Source: Epiperipatus broadwayi
Taxonomy: Eukaryota > Onychophora > Udeonychophora > Euonychophora > Peripatidae
DNA length: 64,000 nucleotides
Assembly: GCA_028023455.1 (NCBI GenBank)
Contig: JAQFVV010000022.1
Location: 5,757,498 to 5,821,497 of the forward strand
Direction: 5' to 3'
The notes beneath the pieces were generated by a model. The model was not told where the DNA came from. It was given only the letters and a program-made list of their open reading frames with translations, and made no database searches. The translations under genes were made by a program, and so were the position numbers. Below, one piece after another: positions 22,675 to 34,545 of the stretch (its first letter is position 1; every line of letters starts with the position of its first letter).

Positions 22675-23995
22675 ATATAGTAAATTTATATGCAATCATC
22701 TTCTCTCTGGCAGAATTCACATACAGGCTTAGTCTACACATTTTTTTTAACAGTTTAGATATTACAAAGTTGGAAAGTAGTCCAGGTTTAATTTCAATAA
22801 AAAATCAAACTATTTTGGCCTTAAAAACCAATTTTTATATTCATACATTGAGGTGAATTGAAGTCTGTTTGGGTTTGTGACTTTATTGTGAACATTATGG
22901 TACATTGCTCAAATCTTGTAAATTCTATCTCATTAAAATAAATGAGCGATTAAAAAAAAAAGAATTTTATGTTATATAACTAAAATATATGTGAAATCCT
23001 GTGTGGCTATATTATTATTATAATAAAAATAAATAAATTATTTAGGTTTATTAAACCTTGCAATTAAAAAAAAAAAAAAGTAAAACATTTCAGTTAAAAT
23101 ATTTTTTTTAGTTTTATATTAAATTTCTCTTTTATTAATTTGTCAATAAACAAGCAGATCTAATTAATTTCAAATATTTAAAGAACATTAACTTGTTTAT
23201 ATATATTTTTTTAATAAAAGATAATGTTAAGAAAAATGGAAGAGATAAAAAAAAATTAAAGTAAATTTATGTGTATATTACATTGTCTGTTTTAAATCTA
23301 ATATCATGAATTGATTGGATAAAAATAGGATCACATTATTTTATTTCCCTCTCTTTTCTTCTATTACTGACAGGATAGATGAACAAACTGTGTACCAGGC
23401 CATGATAAATTAGGAAAAGGCAAAATCATTTCTGCAGCAAGTTACCAATCACTTGTAATAATCTCCCATAAATAAGAAGTTGACTTTCAAATGACTTTGC
23501 TAAAGTAAATTTATCCATGGAAGAATGTATTACTCCTTACGTACCAATTGTGACAATTCTACCTGAAAATGTGAGCCTGCAATGTAAAAAAATACTTGGA
23601 CATCTGCCTAAAAGAGAATATGATGAAATAACCTGCTAAAAAAGAATGGCAGGGAGAATAAATGAACCATTCTGATCCTTATATTCTATTCTATCCATGA
23701 TGACCAGATCTATAAATAAATGCCTTATTATCTGTAAATGAAGAGACTTTGAATTAGAAAGAATATAAATCATTGTGATCCAAAGAAGGCCTATTAAATA
23801 CTGTATTGTGACTTATTTAGTCACATGTGTGCACCCAAAACAGTAATGAAGGCACTACCTAATTAATCTTACATTATTAAAATAACTCTTGTTTAAAAAT
23901 TATAAGCTATAGTGGTCAGTCAAAATTATAACCATAAACTGCCTTAACTTTTGAAAACTCCAGACTACAGCTAAAGCTTTTTTTCCATTGTGGTA
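22675..23995. other. AT-rich spacer
   Basis: No recognised gene. The stretch 23380-23760 has a more balanced base composition but no readable protein. Confidence 0.3.
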
Positions 23996-23997
23996 TA

Positions 23998-25105
23998 CAC
24001 CTGAGTCTCGTTTTACACAATAGATAGATTCCTCAGAAAACAAGCGCAAATGAAATCATGCAAAAATAGACGTAACTTACATTGAAAAAGGGGGGATGTG
24101 GTCTGTGATTTTTCAAAATTCGTGTAAAAGCAAAGCAAGATGTAAAATTACTTTAAAATTTGTGCAAAAAAAAAAAATAAGGAAATAAAATATGACTAAT
24201 AAAAAATTTCAAATTTGAAAAAAATTGATACAAGACAAACTTTTTTTAACTATAATATTTAATTTTATTCAAAATAATATATTTTTATGCATAATTTACA
24301 GTATGGTAATTTACATTTTTTTATACACATTTTAATTATTATCGCTATTTGCAAAACACACGTTCGTTTGCACTCTCATGTTGTGTTAATGTTTTTCTGT
24401 TGACAACGTAATTAGTAATTAATCTTTGAGACGATGATTTTATTAATTGTTTATGAACTTAGACTTATGATAATAAAAAGACATTTATTCACAACTTCTG
24501 GGAAAAATTTAATTAAAACTAACAACTAAAAATTAAATTTTATTTTTGTCTTTAATTTTCAATTTCGTTTAAAAATCAAATTTCACATCACATTATTTCA
24601 AATCGCGTAAGTAATTTTTAAATTGTTAATTACAATTAAAAATCAGATTTTAATTTTTAATTGTCAAATTTAATTGTGCCCACTGCTATTACTAACCTTT
24701 TAAAAATAAACTTGTAGACACTAAATGATTAATAATTGATTACGTTCTTTTTTAAAAAGCAAAAACAGAATGTGATTTAAAATGAAAAATTAATACGCAC
24801 AATGTTTGAACAAATTTACATTATAATCTTGTAAAATTTAATGTGGGTATACATAAAATGTAGAAATCATGATTTTAATTTCATTATTGCATAAAATCTT
24901 ACTATTATAAAGCACTGAAAATATTGAAATTACTAAGTTGAAAGTCGAATTCCAATAATGTGCTATTACTTTCAATATAACGTAAGTGCGCGAAATTTAT
25001 TATTGAAAGTAATAGCGCAATAGCGGAGATCGACTTCCAATGAAACACGAATCGTGCAACTTCAAAATCGTGTTAAATAAGTCCGCATAAAAAGAGACCC
25101 AGGTG
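23998..25105. mobile_element. Inverted-repeat DNA element with TA flanks, 1,108 bp
   Basis: The ends CACCTGAGTCTCGTTTTACA and (reverse complement) CACCTGGGTCTCTTTTTATG form an inverted repeat of about 20 bp. They are bordered by TA at 23996-23997 and 25106-25107. TA flanks fit Tc1/mariner/pogo-type elements. There is no transposase reading frame, so it would be non-autonomous. Superfamily is inferred from the TA only. Confidence 0.55.
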
Positions 25106-25107
25106 TA

Positions 25108-27512
25108 GTTTAATTCAGCAATTTAGCTATAGTATTATTTATTATGAAGGAAAAAGTAATATAGTTGCAAATATGGTTAGTATGAATTCAATAGAAGTAG
25201 TTTTTAGCAATTCTAAGGTAGAAAATATTGCAATTAATAATGTAGATATTTTATTAGAAGAGTCTATAATTAAAGATTATAAAAACTTAATTAAAATTAG
25301 GCAATAAATAAGCAATAAAATAAAATAATAGAAGCATGCATCTACTTATACTGCATACCTTTTGTAAATAAATAACTCATATAAAAAAGGAAAACATAAT
25401 ATTTTAAAATATGCAAATGTCATACACTGATATTCTAAGAACTTTAATCCAAAAATTATTTTTTCTAAAAGTAGAATATCAGGTAAAATAATATTTCTAA
25501 AAGTAGCATATCAGGTAAAATAATATGCATCTGAAATAAAACGTATGTAAAATCATAAAGATAAATAAAACTTTAACCATTTTACTATTTAAATAAATAA
25601 AATAAAATCCTTCTGTTTCTTCTGTTTTTCTAACAGAAACAGTCTTTTAGACCTACAGCAGATATCCAATGCACAAATATAACATTATGAAAATATAAAA
25701 GCACTTCATAGTTATTTTTAAAAAGATTTAAAATAAATTATGCTAGCAAACTATAAGTATGGCCATTCACTTAGCAGAATTCCATGGATTAAACAACAAT
25801 ATTTATTAAATTATAATAAAATATTTCTTCACACTTAATTGAGACATTAAAAACTTAATCTTTTAAAACATTGCAGTATTCAGCAGCAGAAATACTTCTT
25901 TCATTAAATTATCACATTTGACATTATAGTGATTTCCATAACAATGATGAGAGAAGAGAATATTTGCAGGTTTTTACAATTAAATGCAGGCAAAGTTTAT
26001 TTAAAATCACTTTAAATATAATGTTACTTTTCAGGAGTAATTTAATATTTCCAATTTATGTAAGTAATTTATTTCAATACTTTACAATATTTATTAAGCA
26101 TTTGTTTATGATATATGTCAATTGTTTTGTCTCCCTGGGCTCTAAGAAATTGATTTCTCTCCTCCTGATAGAACTAAACATAATAAACGAATTCCTTTTA
26201 TGCTGCCATAAAATAATTAATAATGTTTTTATTAAAATAATAGAACAAAAACTTGTTTATTTATGCAATATATTATTAAGCCCAACATTTTCTTGTCGAT
26301 ATGAAAATAGATCTATAAATCACTGAAATATACTCGTAACACAATAAGTCTTTATTGAATGAAATTCAAAGTTCTTAGTAGAAAGTAAATTAATATTTTA
26401 TATAAAATGAATATTCTTAGGAAAACTAAGATAAAGTTATTCAATACTTTAAAAAAAAAATATTGCCATTGCTACAAAGAGTTTCAAATATTTTACAGCA
26501 AACTTAAATATAAAATAGATGTTTAAATATGTCTTGAAACTGATAACAGTCAGTACATCATCATGGTGACAATAATAATGTCTTCCAAAGTTTCCAAATG
26601 CACAAAGTTTAAATGTTAAAATTGTAAACATTGTAATATTTAACTAATTTTAACAATAAATCTGGCTACAATGAAGATTTTTTCTTCCTTGAAATCCTAT
26701 TTAGATGCTATACCCAGATAAGTTAAATTTTATCCTAACATTATTTTAAACTAAATAAAAAGTTGTAAATAAAATTATACTTGTTAATTAAAACTGAAGT
26801 TTTAAAAAAAAAGCACAAAAAATAAAAATGATTTCAAACGTGAGTAGAGTGTTATTGAAAAAGGGTTTAGAGTACATGTACAGATGTTAATTTCATTTAT
26901 TTATAACTTGGATCATGTGAACACTTTAAAACGCTGATTATTGATATTTAAATCGATGCCCTCTTCTCTTTATTAGTTTGAATCTTTATTCTACTGAAAC
27001 TAAGGAAGGTTATCAAAAAAAATTTAATTAATATTTAGCTTTTAAAATAAATTAATTTTTCTATTTAGACAATAAAATTAAAGGTATTTCTTGTTACAAT
27101 AATTATTTACAAATTTAAACATTAGAATAAAATAAAATATTACATAAAAATTATTTACATTGTTTAAATAAAATAAATATTACTCATAATATTTAATATA
27201 TTCATTTACCATTAATTTTAATGTACAAAATTGCCCAGAATATAATTTTATATTATCTTTTTAAAATTAGACATTTAATAATACTTAAAATAAATAAATG
27301 TTAAAATTAAATATTATATTTATTCAGGCATTCATTTATCTATTACATTAAATCTTATTTTTACTGTTATTAGCTTTATTATAACTTTTAATGAATAAAT
27401 ATCACTAAATATTTAATTATAATATTCTCTGCTAAAATTACAATTAGATTAATACACTATGAATTTAATTTAATTACTAGAAATGTATTTTAAACACACT
27501 GATTACATAAGT
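25108..27512. other. AT-rich spacer
   Basis: No gene recognised. The 120-residue open frame at 25964-26326 is AT-driven low-information sequence. A 32-bp direct duplication (TTCTAAAAGTAG.ATATCAGG) lies at 25463-25526. Confidence 0.35.
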
Positions 27513-27644
27513 AATATTCATTAAGGCTGTAGCCTCAAGCCCCTCTTTTCTTCCAAAGAATAAGCTTGTGGTTTAAGACCTGTAGAGGTCCCTACTATCA
27601 CATTTTATACACATGTGCTTGAGGCTACAGCCTTAATGAATATT
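27513..27644. mobile_element. 132-bp MITE with perfect 28-bp arms
   Basis: 27513-27540 and 27617-27644 are exact reverse complements (AATATTCATTAAGGCTGTAG plus CCTCAAGC). The 76-bp centre has no coding capacity. Exact identity of the arms suggests a recent insertion or conversion. Target duplication not certain. Confidence 0.75.
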
Positions 27645-28398
27645 ATTTAATTACTAGAAAAACTAAATATAGAGTTTGAGCTTGCATTTTCAAACTTAAA
27701 ATTAGTAGCACTAAACAAGCTAAATCAAAGAGTAATCTGAGAATAAACAGCCAGTAAATTTTTTATAATTAAAATGTTAATAATTTAAAAATATATATTT
27801 CATTTTTAAGCATGCCTTGTTCAAAAAAATGACAAAAATTTAAAATTTGTATTTTAAAAATCTCAGAAATGTTTTTTTTAATGTGAACAGAATTTTAAAT
27901 AGTATTTTGGATAGAATATATTGGCATTAAAAATAACCTGAGTTAGTCAACTTGTATACTAATTATAAAACAAAACCATAATTATAAAATGATCTGCCTA
28001 TCTTCATAAATAATGAGAGAAATATCAGATATCTACAAGTATAAACTTACAATGTATTTTTTGTAAATGAATATTATTGTATTGTGGACATCTTTAATGT
28101 GCTACTTCACTTTAGTACAGTGTCAGATATGTGGACTGGAGAGGTGGACTAAGAGATAAAACCCCACAAATAGCAGTTTATATATCATTTATGGTATTTA
28201 AATGAACTTATTTAAATTGTCAAGCGTTTAAAAAATAAAAACTTCTATTATGGTTAATAAAATAAAAAAATGTGTATAAAAATTCAGTTTTAAAAAAACA
28301 AAAAAAAAAAAACTTTCAGCATAATTTTCATTATCTCTATGTATCCTGTAAGTTTTTAATATGATATTGCTTATTAAGTCCATATCCTGTGCTGTCCT

Positions 28399-28457
28399 AT
28401 TCAATATCCCCAAATTAGTTTCAAGTTTATGGCTTCCATCAATGAGGATGTTTGGAT
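28399..28457 (-). ncRNA. Decayed hammerhead ribozyme, family A-related
   Basis: Minus strand: AUCCAA outer strand, core UUGAUGG (two changes from CUGAUGA), stem-loop II AAGCCAUAAACUU, GAAAC intact, cleavage triplet lost (AUU). Inactive by inspection. Confidence 0.45.
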
Positions 28458-28817
28458 CTTAGTTCTGTGTAAGTGGATTGTAGGATCTAATGCATCTTCC
28501 TTTTAGCTTCCATCATTTTATTCTATGTTATACTATCAAGCTACAAGCCAAAACTGAAAAACATATAAATGATTTCAATCTAAGTCAACTTTCTTGTAAA
28601 GTCATGTATATCTGAATTCACTTCAGTCTTTATATATTATGATGAACTTAATTTTGTAATAACTAAAGTTGCTTTTGTCCCATAGCCAGGATTTAATGTA
28701 AACCAATAAAATATTACCTCATTTCATTACATGACTTTAGTTACATATTGCTGTTATATCAGCATAATTTTCACCATCTTTATGTTACTCTAAACTTTAG
28801 TAATTCTGTGACATCCT

Positions 28818-28876
28818 ATCCAATATTGCCACACTAGATTCAAGCATATGTCTTTCATCAGTGAGGTGCTTTGGAT
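28818..28876 (-). ncRNA. Decayed hammerhead ribozyme, family A-related
   Basis: Minus strand: outer stem I is AUCCAA/UUGGAU, intact. CUGAUGA is intact. Stem-loop II is AAGACAUAUGCUU. GAAAC reads GAAUC and the triplet reads GUG, which cannot be cleaved. Inactive by inspection. Confidence 0.5.
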
Positions 28877-29019
28877 TATGGATCAGAGCACCTGAACCTT
28901 TAAGATCTAATGCACTCTCAGTCCAGCATCTAATATTTATCTCTCTGTTATACTATTGATCTATCTGCTCAAATTAAAGCCATATACAGGTTTTCACTCA
29001 TGCCATAAACTTAAACTAG

Positions 29020-29640
29020 TGTGAGGATATTGAATATGACAGCATGGGATTTAGTAAACATTATTATCTAACCTCTATTATACTGCATCTTATAGTAAGT
29101 GGCAGAGAGATGGTGAAAATTTTGCTACTATAACAGCAATATGTAAGTTAAAGTCATGTGATGAAGTCAGGTGATACTTTATTGGTTTATACCAAATTCT
29201 GCCACAGAATAGAAGTGTTCATAGTTATTAAAGATTTAGGGATACCATAATATATAAAAATTGAACTGGTTTTAGAACTATATACTATGTGAGCAAGTTG
29301 ACTTAGATTAAAAACATGTATATGTTTGTTTTTTTTAATTTTTGGCTGATAACTTGATAGTACAACAGAGGTTAATGATACGTAGTTAAATGGAGGAGGT
29401 TCATTAAATTGTAAAGGTGCAGGTACACTGATTCAAGATCCAAAGCTCCTCACTGATTAAAGCCATTAGCTTGAAACTAGTATGGAGATATTGGATAGGA
29501 GAGTGTGATAAATATTTAATAAGCACTATCATCTGGCATTTATTATTACTTAATAAAGATTACAGTAAATGGCATAAAGATAGTGAAAATTATGCTGATA
29601 TAACAGCAAAATATATGCAAAGATCATAAGATGGAGTCAG
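29020..29640 (+). repeat. Family A-related hammerhead repeat, plus orientation
   Basis: An inverted partner of 28300-29010. TGGCA.A.AGATGGTGAAAAT and CTATAACAGCAA.ATATG recur at both ends (about 29100-29150 and 29570-29620). A nearly complete hammerhead lies between. Confidence 0.55.
29438..29496 (+). ncRNA. Hammerhead ribozyme, one core change
   Basis: Outer stem I is AUCCAA/UUGGAU. The core reads CUGAUUA (G8 changed to U). Stem II is AAGC-CAUUA-GCUU, fully paired. GAAAC, the ACUAGU palindrome and the GUA triplet (29480-29482) are present. The inner stem I has one mismatch. Confidence 0.55.
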
Positions 29641-29901
29641 GTAAGAATCATAAGTTTAACTCTTTTAGTAGATTTTTTTTTTGAAAAAGTTTCTCAACCA
29701 AATATTTTACAGTATTGTAATTTCAGATTTTTCTTCACTATTAATAATTATGTAAGATTTAATATGCTTGACGTATGTAGTGAAATTAAATTCATAAAAA
29801 ATTACACTAATATTTCTTAAGGTTAATCCACTTTCAGGGCATTTGACTCCATATTCATAACCTCCAAATCTAATACTTTATGCAAATCTATTCAAGCTCA
29901 T

Positions 29902-30745
29902 TTATATTGTCCATCTCTTTGATATAAAAAAACATGTATCCTTCTTGTTTATTGCCTTCAAGTCTCTCGCTATATACCATGCTTCTTTCACATTCCTTTT
30001 GATGTCATTTCTCTCAGTGGAAACTATTTCAGCACATGCAGGTTCAAATTCATGATTAGCCTCTTTTTGGTGGTCCACAAATACTGAGCTGCCCTCATTT
30101 CTGTTTAATACTCTTTTGTATAAGTATTTGTGTTGAGCTACTCTATTGTTCATAGTGGCCTGGGTCTCACTGTAGTATACTGCTCCACAGTTAGCCTGAG
30201 GGCATGTCATTTTGTACACCACATGTGGAGTAGTTTGTATATCAATCTTATCCTTAGAGTTGTTAATAATTCTATTAGTGTTAGGAGGGGTTCGAAAACC
30301 TACTGTGAATTCATTCTATAATTTTTTGACTAAATTCTTTTGCAATATTAGGTATGTATGGCAGACATATAAGTTGTTTTTTGTTCTTTCTTGGTTTATT
30401 TATGTTTTCATAAAATGTTTTGATTCTTTTATTGATGGTTACAAAATCGTAACCAACCTTCATTATATCACTAATATACTTGTTAATATTTATCCTTCTA
30501 TCCTCTTCATATTTGCATAAATGATAATTCCTGAACAAGAAGGCAGAAAGCCCTGCCAATTTGTGGGCTTTGGGAGTTTTGGAGTTAGTATGGATGTATC
30601 CTCTAATGTTTAGTGGTTTTACTTTCATATTGTAATTAAAACATCTGTGCCTTCTCTTAATTATTAAGTCCAAGTAAGTAATTGTATTCAACTCATTCTC
30701 TTCAGTGCAGTTAAATATCAAGTTGGTGTGTGCAAATGGCATAAC
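29902..30745 (-). pseudogene. Penelope-like element, C-terminal RT part plus GIY-YIG
   Basis: Minus strand. The upstream part (30311-30742) carries LNTITYLDLIIKRR, SKTPKAHKLAGLSAFLFRN and CLPYIPNIAKEFSQK, which match the end of the Penelope reverse transcriptase. After one frameshift near 30311 it continues as VGFRTPPNTNRIIN into VVYKMTCPQANCGAVYYSET, a GIY-YIG endonuclease start with a Cys pair. NNRVAQHKYLYKRV and an FEPACAEIVSTE stretch follow. The YIG glycine is a serine here, so the nuclease is probably impaired. The RT catalytic core is missing: the element is 5'-truncated. Stop at 29902. Confidence 0.8.
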
Positions 30746-30764
30746 AGCAAATCAATGCCTTCTC

Positions 30765-31055
30765 AAATACAGTATTTATTCTATTATTAAGGTTTGAATT
30801 CAGGCTGAGTAAAACAAATTTTTTTCAGCTTGGGATAATTTTTAGGTCAATTCTTAGGGAAAACATTGATTGTTTAATACTTGATGGTAAGCAGACATCT
30901 AATACAGTATTTATTCTACTATTAAGGTTTGAATTCAGGCTAAATAAAACATAAATTTTTTTTCAGCTTTCAGTCAGCCTTGGGATAATTTTTAGATCAA
31001 TCCTTAGGCAAAACATTAACTGTATAATACTTGATGGTAAGCAGAGATCTAATTA
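30765..31055. repeat. Tandem duplication beside the Penelope-like relic
   Basis: Two direct copies of about 135-146 bp, 30770-30900 and 30905-31050. Each starts TACAGTATTTATTCTA.TATTAAGG and ends TACTTGATGGTAAGCAGA. Penelope elements often carry terminal direct repeats, but no hammerhead is visible here. Confidence 0.55.
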
Positions 31056-34000
31056 TTCCTAGCTTGGGGCAAAACAAGAATGCTTCATTATTAGATCTGA
31101 TTAAAAGTGTCTTTTTTTTCCTTTACCATTCTTGTATAAGGACTGCTGAAGAGGTCTTTGACCTACAGTGGACTATTTAAAATTTATTTTATCTGTGGAC
31201 ATGAATATTTTATAATCCTATGCCTGGTAAATGAAATAAATATATGAATTATGAAAAATATTATTACTGTAATTATTCAGTAATTTTGCTGAAACTTTAT
31301 TTGTATCTTATTTTTTAAATCACTACTCTAAATATTTGGTACACTGGTGATTTTTTTAATTTAAAACTATCTTTTCTTTAACCTACAAACTACCTTACAA
31401 TGAAATTGACACAGATTAATCCCTAATCAGAGTTATTTTTCAAAATGTAGAAATCATATAAAAATACTTTAACTTTCGTTTTTGTTAATGATTGGTAATT
31501 AAAATGTAAGCATAGATATTTTCCTATATTTTTCTATTTATCTAAGTCCAATATGCATAAATTTGTACTTATGTAAAGAAATATCTAGCATAGACAAAGT
31601 GTAGAAACTGCACAAAATATTCTAAATTCAGCATGTTTTTCTGATATAAATAAAAACTCAATTTATCAGCATAAAAAGAGTGACAAAATATCTTTTATTC
31701 ATTAGCACCAAATTATTTTATTTTTTTAAACATATCATTCAAAGTTTAATAATAATTCAAGTTAACAATTAAAAAAAAAGAGAGAAAACATTTTATTTGC
31801 AGACATTAGCATTAAAGTGGCCTCTTGCAAAATATCCACTATTTTAAATACTTTAAGAAATATGTTTTATTTAATAAGCATTTTACAATGACTTTAATAA
31901 GGAAGTACTCTATAAATATAATCATTCAAAGCAGACATGCATTATGGTAATAAGATTTATAATATTTTTGACTAATCGAGCAATGCATAAAGTTGCAAAC
32001 AGACTTCTTATGTAAATAAAAAACAATCTGGATAAACTTAAAAATAGTATTGTCTTTCTGAAAATGAAATGGAAGTAACTAAAATTTCCAATATGTTATG
32101 GATAAACCAATAACTAAACATCAATGAATTATGAAAAGAATGGAATGATACAAATCTATAGATTTATTAGTATTTAAGCCTTAATTTATTGACATTGTTT
32201 TATATCCGAAAGTGAAATCTGTATATTTGTTTGTTTGTGTGCAGTGTAAATGATCTGAAATCGTTATTCAACAATTCCCGGGAACAAAATCTTGCCTTAT
32301 TTTTAACAATCCTAAAATATCAAATGAAATGTCAGTTATTAGTTATGCTATAATGAAATTCTTACAGTTTAACTCTACATTTTGGGTTAATTTTAACTTT
32401 AAAGAAATTATATTATTTATATAATGTGAACTCTTAATATCAAGATTCATTCAAAGTTATAATTTAGTTTTTTTTTTTAAAAAATGATAGAATAAATTGT
32501 ATTTAAGAGAGTTGGCATTCTGTACAAAATAAACTTAAGTAGCTTTGATTGAGAGAAATCATCCACTGTGTACGAGTAACATTTTCTAAAAATCTTTTTT
32601 TTTTTTTTTAATTTTCTAAAAATTATTAAAATAAAAGATTTACTCCTTTACACAAATGATAATCGTTAATAGTTTTATTACTAAAAAAAAATGTTTGATG
32701 AATATATATTTTGAAGTGAAAAATGACTGAGCTTTCCACTAAAAAAGAAGAGGTTAAAATTGATAGTATTTAGTTGTTTATTATTCAGCTGCAATTCAAA
32801 AATCTCTCTGAGGAAATGAAAGTTAATATCTTTCTCTTTCATAATGATTTTGAATCCAATGATCTGAGAATGAGCGGCTAAAATATGTCAATTAATTTTT
32901 GTACTCAGCATTATTTGTACAGAAAATAGTTTGGTAAACAACCTGCAAAAATATGGTTTTATGGCTGACCACTTTTTTATTATTGTATTGTTAGTCCTAA
33001 TATCTAGCGATTTAAAAAAGTAGTTAATACATAATAATCATATTTTCTCTCCCACTTTATTTCTTTTCTTCTTCTCTCTATCTTGTTTCTTTCTCTTAGT
33101 CTTACTCATCTCTCTCTCTCCTCTATCCGTCGCTTTTTCTCTCTTCTTTCTCTATTGTAAACTATACGGAGTTATTTTAAATTACCTTGGAACCATAATG
33201 TCACGTTATATATATATAAACTTTTTTTAACTCGAAGTAACAAAGTTTGAGGAAGTTTAATTTATGCAAGAAGTGAACTAAAAATCGAATTATTTTCTTT
33301 GTTATTAACGAACTTAGGTACACTCACAACTTTTTATATTATTTAAATAAGAAAAAGAATTATTATTCTTACTTTGCTTCTACTTTAAGTAAAATGACTA
33401 GACACACAAAGAGAAAAAATTAGAATAAAAAAGAAAGAATAATCATTTTCAGTCTTAGAAATTATCTAGTAATTTTTGTGTCCATGTTAGCATTAAATTT
33501 GTACTTGCTGGTTATTAACCCTCTTGTGAATACGAATCTTGTCAAATAGCGAAGACTAAGTTTTATTAAAAAAGCAAGACAGTGAGATAATCAAATTATG
33601 ACTGTAAAGTTAAATAATCATCAATTATAACAAATAAAATATGTGAATAGGCTACAATCAACTATTTATATTGCCATTTTATTTTTATAAATTTTTATAA
33701 ACATATTTGAAATCTGAAAGTAAAAGTTCGCATCTCGATTTAATGAATTTCTGATTCATTCTTAACTTCTAACAAGCTATTATTTTTAAATATATCTCTA
33801 TAATGCGTCTAGACCTTTAGGACCTAATGCAACTTTCTACTGATAGCCATCATTTACCTTTCTGGTATACAAAAGTTTTTAGTCTTAGCCAATATGATTT
33901 CCTAACTTATTTCCATTAATAATATAGAGGAAAAACAGACTTTAAGTAGCACATTGTGAAATAAAGGCAGCTTTAAAAAAAGGCAAAATGAAGTCATTGT

Positions 34001-34185
34001 GTATCAATTTATTCAATTCATTAAGAATAACTAGATACGTTGATTAACAAATGGATAATTAGCTATGACATTTGCCTATTAAAACAATTCACATTTTATT
34101 TGTATCCAAATCAAATCTCAGGTCATAGGGAAATCAAGTGAATGAACTAATCATTATATTGCAAAGTCCTCTAATATTATATATA
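31056..34185. other. AT-rich spacer with a polypyrimidine tract
   Basis: No gene recognised in about 3.1 kb. A C/T-rich stretch (33045-33165: CTCTCTCTCCTCTATCC and similar) stands out on the plus strand. Short poly-T and (TA)n runs occur. Confidence 0.4.
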
Positions 34186-34545
34186 TGATCACTAGATGGA
34201 GCTTACCAATAGCTCTAATCAAGCTTTATTTTATAAGTGCCAAAAGAGAAAGAATTCAAAATCTCTATCAGAAAGTCCCTATCTCCAAATCAATTGATTT
34301 TGAGCTTATGGCTCACCTCAGTGGAGCACTGGGACTCTAAAAACTAGTGCTCCACTGCAGTGAGCCATACTTGAAACCAATTGGTCTGGAGATAGGGACT
34401 TTCTGATAAGAGATTTAGAATTCTTTCTCTTTTGGCACTTACAAAATAAAGCTTGATTAGAGTTATTGATAAGCTCCATAGATCTAGTGATCATTTAAAT
34501 GCAATCTTAAAAGCAAGTTACAAAATTTATGACTTGTTTTATTAA
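34186..34545. repeat. Palindromic hammerhead-like repeat, full form
   Basis: Outer arms TGATCACTAGATGGAGCTTA.. (34186-34270 and 34415-34493) enclose two inverted ribozyme-like cores, then the asymmetric tail GCAAGTTACAAAATTTATGAC. The plus-oriented core has CTCCACTG, GAAAC at about 34371-34375, the 10-nt palindrome ACCAATTGGT and GGTCTGGAG. It lacks a proper CUGANGA (it reads CUGCAGUGA). The element is homologous to 14934-15125, which has lost the centre. Confidence 0.6.

Larger units (their letters stand above)
28300..29010 (-). repeat. Family A-related hammerhead repeats, minus orientation
   Basis: Two head-to-tail diverged units, with ribozyme cores at 28399-28457 and 28818-28876, joined by a CATGACTTTAGTTACATATTG-like stretch. 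The units share TGTTATAC, ATAAC-rich ends and CCAATA with the inverted unit at 29020-29640. They lie on the 3' side of the Penelope-like relic at 29902-30745, in the same orientation as it. Confidence 0.55.

Noticed and set aside
25964-26326. 120-residue plus-strand open frame
   Set aside because: AT-driven composition, no domain, no similarity to any other element in the window, no promoter or splice evidence.
30130-30520. Plus-strand open frames over the Penelope-like region
   Set aside because: They are shadows of the minus-strand reverse transcriptase and GIY-YIG frames.
33045-33165. Possible sequencing adapter in the CT-rich stretch
   Set aside because: It shares CTCTCTCT with long-read hairpin adapters but lacks the rest of the sequence; it is simple polypyrimidine DNA.
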